Assembly (NCBI RefSeq): GCF_900167575.1
Contig: NZ_FUZP01000001.1
Coordinates: 372,001-436,000 of the forward strand
Direction: 5' to 3'
DNA: 64,000 nt
Source: Okibacterium fritillariae
Lineage (GTDB): Bacteria > Actinomycetota > Actinomycetes > Actinomycetales > Microbacteriaceae
In this document: positions 59,875 through 64,000 of the stretch, piece after piece
How positions within the stretch are numbered: position 1 is the stretch's first letter
Layout of the letters: every line of letters starts with the position of its first letter
Notes under the pieces: generated by a model
Database searches by the model: none
Seen by the model: only the letters and a program-made list of their open reading frames with translations
Told to the model about the DNA's origin: nothing
Position numbers and translations under genes: made by a program

Positions 59875-60483
59875 ATGGAACATCAGCGCGGACGGGCCCG
59901 CAGCGAGGCGGCACGCGTGGCCATCCTGCAGGCCACCGCGCGGCTCTTCGCCGACCGTGGGTACGAGCAACTCACCATGGAGGGCATCGCGCACGAGGCC
60001 GGTGTGGGCAAGCAGACGATCTACCGCTGGTGGACGTCGAAGGGTGCGCTCGTGGCCGACTGCCTGCTCGAGGGCCTGCTGCTGCCCGAGGGGATAGCGC
60101 CGGACGATACGGGCGACATCCGCACCGATCTGGTCACGTGGCTGCACAAGATCTTCGTGCTGCTCGAGAGCAAGGGTGGGCCGGCGCTCATGCGGTCGCT
60201 CATCGCGGCCGGCGCCGAGAGCGACGACGTCGGCGGGCGACTCGGCGACACGTTCGGCACCAGCTCCTTCCTCGTCGAGCGGTTCGACAAGGCGGTCGCG
60301 GTCGGGCAATTGCCGCCCGATGCGCCCCTGCAGCAGATGGGGGAGGCGCTGCTCGGAGCGGTGATCTTCCGCACCCTCACGCGCGCCCCCGCCGACGCCG
60401 ACGTGGCCGCGCGCCTGGTCGATGTGGCGCTCGGGCCGCGCCTCGCCGATGACGGAATTCGTCACGGCGACCTATCCGAATGA
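59875..60483 (+). CDS. TetR-family regulator of the MMPL exporter
   Basis: 202 residues. HTH LFADRGYEQLTMEGIAHEAGVGKQTIYRWWTSKGAL, with a TetR_C-type ligand domain (LLESKGGPALMRSLIAAGAESD; GEALLGAVIFRTLTRAP). The start is supported by the leaderless -10 spacing. It is divergent from the MMPL gene and separated from it by a palindromic site, so it is the likely repressor of that exporter. Confidence 0.92.
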   Translation: MEHQRGRARSEAARVAILQATARLFADRGYEQLTMEGIAHEAGVGKQTIYRWWTSKGALVADCLLEGLLLPEGIAPDDTGDIRTDLVTWLHKIFVLLESKGGPALMRSLIAAGAESDDVGGRLGDTFGTSSFLVERFDKAVAVGQLPPDAPLQQMGEALLGAVIFRTLTRAPADADVAARLVDVALGPRLADDGIRHGDLSE

Positions 60484-60596
60484 CGCATTCCTATGAAATA
60501 ACACAGAGACTTCTCTGAAACACGATCGATACACGGCGCCCGTAGATTTCGGGGGATGCCCACCTCAGGGCAGATTCCCTTGCAGAAAAAGGACGC

Positions 60597-63359
60597 ATGT
60601 CACACGACGATCGTTCCACCCCCTCATCCCCTGCCCGCTCTCCGAGACGAACACTCCGCCGCTCCGGCGCCACCCTCGCCGTCGGCATCCTCGCCGCCGG
60701 CGTCATCATCCCCGCGACGGGCGCCACCGCCGTCTCGAGCACCACGGCCGCCAACGGTGCGGTGTGGCAGATCCACGACGCAGCCCCTCCCGGACTCGAC
60801 ACGGGAAGCATCCGCACCGTCAGTCAGTCGCGCGTCGACGGCTTCGGCAACATCTTCGTAAAGGTGACGGGTGCCTCGAACCCTCGCTTCAACGGCGAGA
60901 TGATGCGCGGCTTCGGGCTCACCGCCACAGCCGACGGTGCCGCCTACGACACCACGCAGTCGGTCGACCTCGGCGGCATCGACATCACGCGCGACATCAC
61001 CATGGGCAACGCCGACAGCACGGCGCGCTACTTCGACACGTTCACCAACACGACGACCGCGCCCGTCACGGTGGATGTCTCGTTCGGTGGTTCGCTCGGC
61101 TACGGCACCACGACCAACCAGGGTCTCGTGCGGGCGACGGCCGACGGCGACACCACGATCGCCCCGACCGACTCGTGGGCGCTCGTCGCCAACACGCAGG
61201 CCACCCAGCGCCCCGTCGGTGTGGTGCTCGGCAGCCCCGCCCCGTTCGCCGGCGCCATGAACCGCACGGGCAACCAGCAGCGCAGCCCGTTCACCAACCC
61301 GATGGCCACCTCGGGCAACGAGGCTAACTTCTACGGTTTCATCAACACCATCACGGTGAAGCCCGGCGAGACCCGTTCGCTGGCGCGCTTCGTGCACGTC
61401 GGCGCGGCCGGTCCGGATGCCGCGACCTCCCAGGCCTCGGCCACCACCACGCTGCAGACGCTCGCCACCACGCCGAACTTCGCGGGCCTCACGCCCGCCG
61501 AGATCTGCACGGTCAGCAACTGGGACCTCACCACCATCCAGGGCTTCGACGCCGCCGCGTGCGCACCCTCGACGAAGCTCGACGTGCCCGCCTCGCCCGC
61601 CGCCGCGACGCCCACCACCACGTCGCGCTATGACGTCGTCAACAAGACGATCACCGAGATGCAGGCCGATATGACGGCGGGTCGCACCACATCCGTCGCC
61701 ATCGTGCAGGCCTACCTCGACCGCATCAACGTCTACGACGACGGGCAGTTCGGGTTCAACGCGTTCCTGCACGTGGCCGCCGACGCGCTCGACCAGGCGA
61801 AGGCAGCGGATGCCGCACGCGCCGCCGGCACGACCGGTGACCTGCTCGGCATCCCCATCGCCCTGAAAGACCTCTACGACACCAAAGACCAGCCCACCAC
61901 GGGCGGAACCCGCGCCCTCGAGGGCTGGCAGCCCGACAGCGACGCGTTCCAGGTGGAGAAGCTGCGCGCCGCCGGCGCCGTGCTCATCGGCAAGACCAAC
62001 CTCTCGGAGTTCGCCAACTCGGGCAGCTTCAGCGAGTCCGGCTGGGGCCAGGTGTGGAACGGTCTCTACGGCTCGAAGACATCCTTCGGGTCGTCGGGTG
62101 GTTCGGCCGTCGCCGTCGCCACCAGCATGGCCGCGGGCGCCATGGGCACCCAGACCGGTGTCTCGCTCTACGCGCCCACCACGGGTTCGAGCCTCACGAC
62201 GTTCCGCGGAACCGACGGCATGGCCTCGACCCGCGGCGTCATGCCGCTCACGTGGGGTCAGGACTACGCGGGCCCCATCGCCCGCACCGTCAGCGATCTC
62301 GCCGTGCTGCTGAACGCGACGACGGGAACCGACCCGTTCGACATGCTCACGGCCCAGGCCGACGCGCGCAAACCCGCCGACTGGAAGACCGGGCTCACGA
62401 CGCAGGCCCTGCAGGGCAAGCGCATCGGCTACCTGCCGACGTCGTTCGTGTCGTCCTACGCCGACGACGGAACCGGTGAGGCGGCCCTCGCGCACCTCGC
62501 CGACCTGCGCGCCGCGGGTGCCACGGTCGTCGAGATGCCCGCGCCGCCGTCGGGTGGCTCGAACCCCGCCCGCAACGTGTCGCAGGAGGGATGGGCGCTC
62601 TACATCGAGGAGCAGACGGGCTTCCCCTACGCCGATGGCAACGCGCTGCTCGCGTCGCCGAAGGTGCTGCCCTACAACCAGCGTTCGCTCTCGACCGCGC
62701 CGCGCATGACGCCCGAGAACGTGCAGGCCTACATCGATTACCGCACCAACTACAAGCGCATCATCGATGCGTGGATGGCTGAGCAGGGCGTCGATGCGGT
62801 GGTCTACCCGGGCTTCATCAGCGACGTTTTCAACAACGACGCCTCGAGCTCGCAGCTGTCGTCGGACCGCGCCACGGGCGTCCTCACTTCCACCGTCGGC
62901 CTGCCGACCGTGGTCGTGCCCGTTGGCCTCAACCCGCACGGTTACTCGATGTCGATGCAGCTCGTCGGCCCCTCGTGGAGCGACGCGTCGGTGCTCGGCA
63001 TGGGTTACGCGCTCGAGCAGCAGACGAAGGCTCAGGTTCTCTCGACCCTAGCGCCGGCCCTGGCTCTCGATCCCTCGGTTCCGGTCGAGCCGACTGAGCC
63101 GCCGGTTCCGCCGGTCGACCCGACCACGCCTCCCGTGGACCCGACCGTGCCGCCCGTCGAGCCGGAGCCGAGCGCGACGGCCGTGCCCATCCCGAACATC
63201 CCGGCCGACACCGGCTCGACGCCGAAGCCCGGCGCCTCGGGTTCGCTGTCCACGACGGGTAGCGAGATCGGTCCCTGGTTCGTGGCCGCGTTCGCGCTGA
63301 TGTTCGCGGGTGCCGCGGCGACGTTCATCCGTCGCCGACGCCGCACCGCGTCGGAGTAG
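60597..63359 (+). CDS. secreted, wall-anchored amidase-signature enzyme
   Basis: 920 residues. Signal peptide to about residue 45 (ATLAVGILAAGVIIPATG). Residues 55-320 form an unrecognised beta-rich region. Residues 345-830 are an amidase-signature enzyme with the Ser-cis-Ser-Lys triad: Lys424 (ALKDLYD), Ser499 (FGSSGGS) and Ser523 (TQTGVSLYAP, where most relatives have TDTGGS). A Pro/Val/Glu linker and a sorting signal LSTTG, membrane segment and RRRRR tail end the protein, so a sortase probably fixes it to peptidoglycan. It would hydrolyse an amide bond outside the cell; substrate unknown. The 113-bp leader has no clear promoter. Confidence 0.87.
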   Translation: MSHDDRSTPSSPARSPRRTLRRSGATLAVGILAAGVIIPATGATAVSSTTAANGAVWQIHDAAPPGLDTGSIRTVSQSRVDGFGNIFVKVTGASNPRFNGEMMRGFGLTATADGAAYDTTQSVDLGGIDITRDITMGNADSTARYFDTFTNTTTAPVTVDVSFGGSLGYGTTTNQGLVRATADGDTTIAPTDSWALVANTQATQRPVGVVLGSPAPFAGAMNRTGNQQRSPFTNPMATSGNEANFYGFINTITVKPGETRSLARFVHVGAAGPDAATSQASATTTLQTLATTPNFAGLTPAEICTVSNWDLTTIQGFDAAACAPSTKLDVPASPAAATPTTTSRYDVVNKTITEMQADMTAGRTTSVAIVQAYLDRINVYDDGQFGFNAFLHVAADALDQAKAADAARAAGTTGDLLGIPIALKDLYDTKDQPTTGGTRALEGWQPDSDAFQVEKLRAAGAVLIGKTNLSEFANSGSFSESGWGQVWNGLYGSKTSFGSSGGSAVAVATSMAAGAMGTQTGVSLYAPTTGSSLTTFRGTDGMASTRGVMPLTWGQDYAGPIARTVSDLAVLLNATTGTDPFDMLTAQADARKPADWKTGLTTQALQGKRIGYLPTSFVSSYADDGTGEAALAHLADLRAAGATVVEMPAPPSGGSNPARNVSQEGWALYIEEQTGFPYADGNALLASPKVLPYNQRSLSTAPRMTPENVQAYIDYRTNYKRIIDAWMAEQGVDAVVYPGFISDVFNNDASSSQLSSDRATGVLTSTVGLPTVVVPVGLNPHGYSMSMQLVGPSWSDASVLGMGYALEQQTKAQVLSTLAPALALDPSVPVEPTEPPVPPVDPTTPPVDPTVPPVEPEPSATAVPIPNIPADTGSTPKPGASGSLSTTGSEIGPWFVAAFALMFAGAAATFIRRRRRTASE

Positions 63360-63522
63360 CCGCAATGGGGCGGTCGCGCCGGCACCTGCTGCCGCGACCG
63401 CTCCCATGGGACGGCCGCGCACGCCGGAGGATTCCGCCGGCCGAGCGACTATTCGCCATGTTCGGTGCGTGTGTTGTTCGATCATCCGCGTCGGCCTGAC
63501 GGCCGCACTGCGCTAGGGCTCC

Positions 63523-63558
63523 GAGAAGGGGACGGGCTCACCAGCCCGTCCCCTTCTC
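63523..63558 (+). terminator. strong hairpin upstream of the siderophore gene
   Basis: A perfect 16-bp stem GAGAAGGGGACGGGCT / AGCCCGTCCCCTTCTC with loop CACC, 164 bases after the amidase stop. No long T-run. The interval 63360-63522 has no gene or other structure I could recognise. Confidence 0.75.
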
Positions 63559-63562
63559 TCGT

Positions 63563-63592
63563 GTTAGGCCGCCCTAACTTCTGCGAGACAAT
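63563..63592 (+). promoter_or_regulatory. DtxR/IdeR-like iron box and leaderless -10
   Basis: GTTAGG-CCGC-CCTAAC (63563-63578) is a perfect inverted repeat. TTAGGCCGCCCTAA matches 11 of 14 positions of the right part of the IdeR consensus (TTAGGCTAACCTAA). GACAAT (63587-63592) ends six bases before the ATG at 63599, the leaderless spacing. The box lies where a bound repressor would block the promoter. Confidence 0.55.
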
Positions 63593-63598
63593 GGATTT

Positions 63599-64000
63599 AT
63601 GACAATTGCTTCCCCGCGCCCGCCCAAACCGCAATGCGTGCTGCAGGTGCAGCGCAGCGAGTGGGTGTCGCCGCACCTCGTGCGCGTCGTCCTGGGTGGC
63701 GAGAACTTCGACGATTTCGTCGACAACGGTTTCGCCGACAAATACGTGAAGATCGTCTTCGTCAAACCCGAGCTGGGCCTCGAGCCGCCCTACGACCTCG
63801 CCGAGCTGCGCACCACGCTCGCGCCCGACGACCGCCCGGTCACCCGCACCTACACCGTGCGCTGGGTCGACCAGGCGGCGCGCGAGCTGGCCATCGACTT
63901 CGTGGTGCACGGCGACGCCGGTCTCGCGGGCCCCTGGGCCGCGGCGGCCCAGCCCGGCGACACGCTCGTCTTCGCGGGCCCGGGCGGCCTGTTCAACCCC
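63599..64000 (+). CDS. siderophore-interacting protein, 5' part
   Basis: 134 residues; the frame runs off the window edge. Start MTIASPRPPKPQCVLQVQR, then SPHLVRVVLGGENF, TRTYTVRWVD (flavin-binding R-x-Y-T motif) and DFVVHGDAGLAGPWA followed by AQPGD and FAGPGG. These are the FAD-binding and phosphate contacts of ViuB/YqjH-type ferric-siderophore reductases, which release iron in the cytoplasm. The ATG at 63591 runs into a stop after three codons, so 63599 is the real start. The upstream iron box fits iron control. Confidence 0.92.
   Translation, partial: MTIASPRPPKPQCVLQVQRSEWVSPHLVRVVLGGENFDDFVDNGFADKYVKIVFVKPELGLEPPYDLAELRTTLAPDDRPVTRTYTVRWVDQAARELAIDFVVHGDAGLAGPWAAAAQPGDTLVFAGPGGLFNP

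Noticed and set aside
60484-60596. Riboswitch in the leader of the amidase gene
   Set aside because: Some self-complementary GC patches are present but no known aptamer consensus could be matched.
1-64000. tRNA or rRNA genes, transposons, phage genes or integration sites
   Set aside because: No cloverleaf-like segment, transposase, integrase or flanking duplication was recognised; absence is by eye only.

Overview
The window is high-GC DNA (roughly two thirds G+C or more by eye) with tightly packed, often overlapping genes (ATGA/GTGA junctions). It also shows actinobacterial signatures: lipoprotein sugar-binding proteins, ABC sugar importers without their own ATPase, LAXTG-like sorting signals and many leaderless -10-box/ATG starts. 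It most resembles a plant- or soil-associated actinomycete, probably Microbacteriaceae. That assignment is inferred from style, not from a marker gene. No rRNA, tRNA, CRISPR array, insertion sequence or prophage was seen.

Layout. (1) 1-3142: an amino-sugar operon with the end of an asparaginase-II-type gene, an unusual CutC-ROK kinase fusion and nagB. (2) 3251-7943: an IclR regulator, a large FAD-dependent oxidoreductase and a divergent MHS-type MFS transporter, sharing a promoter region with three 21-bp-phased repeats. (3) 8068-17845: an arabinan locus with a LacI repressor, sugar-binding lipoprotein, two permeases, GH1, GH51 arabinofuranosidase and a secreted GH93-like exo-arabinanase carrying two carbohydrate-binding modules. 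(4) 17999-19585: a type-B carboxylesterase. (5) 19608-32655: a beta-mannan locus with a secreted GH26 mannanase, ROK repressor, LacI-like protein without a DNA-binding domain, ABC importer, GH2 beta-mannosidase, wall-anchored GH5 mannanase and ROK sugar kinase. (6) 32662-34466: two alpha/beta hydrolases.

(7) 34554-44749: two ABC ATPases (one with an AbrB-like C-terminal domain), two very large FtsX-type permeases and a NarL-type two-component system, a layout typical of envelope-stress or antimicrobial-peptide export modules. (8) 44836-48333: VanY-type carboxypeptidase, VOC protein, a TetR/ketopantoate-reductase-like pair with two operators, and a RibD/DHFR-like reductase. (9) 48649-57239: a GntR-controlled sugar/polyol regulon with class II aldolase, three consecutive FGGY kinases, a GntR/UTRA regulator, a polyol-permease-like MFS transporter and a zinc dehydrogenase. 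An identical 14-bp operator precedes both transcription units. (10) 57294-60483: an MMPL exporter with a divergent TetR. (11) 60597-63359: a secreted, wall-anchored amidase-signature enzyme. (12) 63599-64000: the start of a siderophore-interacting protein behind a DtxR/IdeR-like iron box.

The region works mainly as a plant-polysaccharide platform. Secreted enzymes cut arabinan and mannan, ABC systems import the oligosaccharides, and intracellular glycosidases and kinases finish the breakdown. Each locus has its own local repressor with visible operator candidates. The observations most worth following are the CutC-ROK fusion, the ABC ATPase with an AbrB-like domain, the HTH-less LacI protein paired with a ROK repressor, and the triple-FGGY regulon. 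All functional statements come from reading motifs and context; no database search was run.
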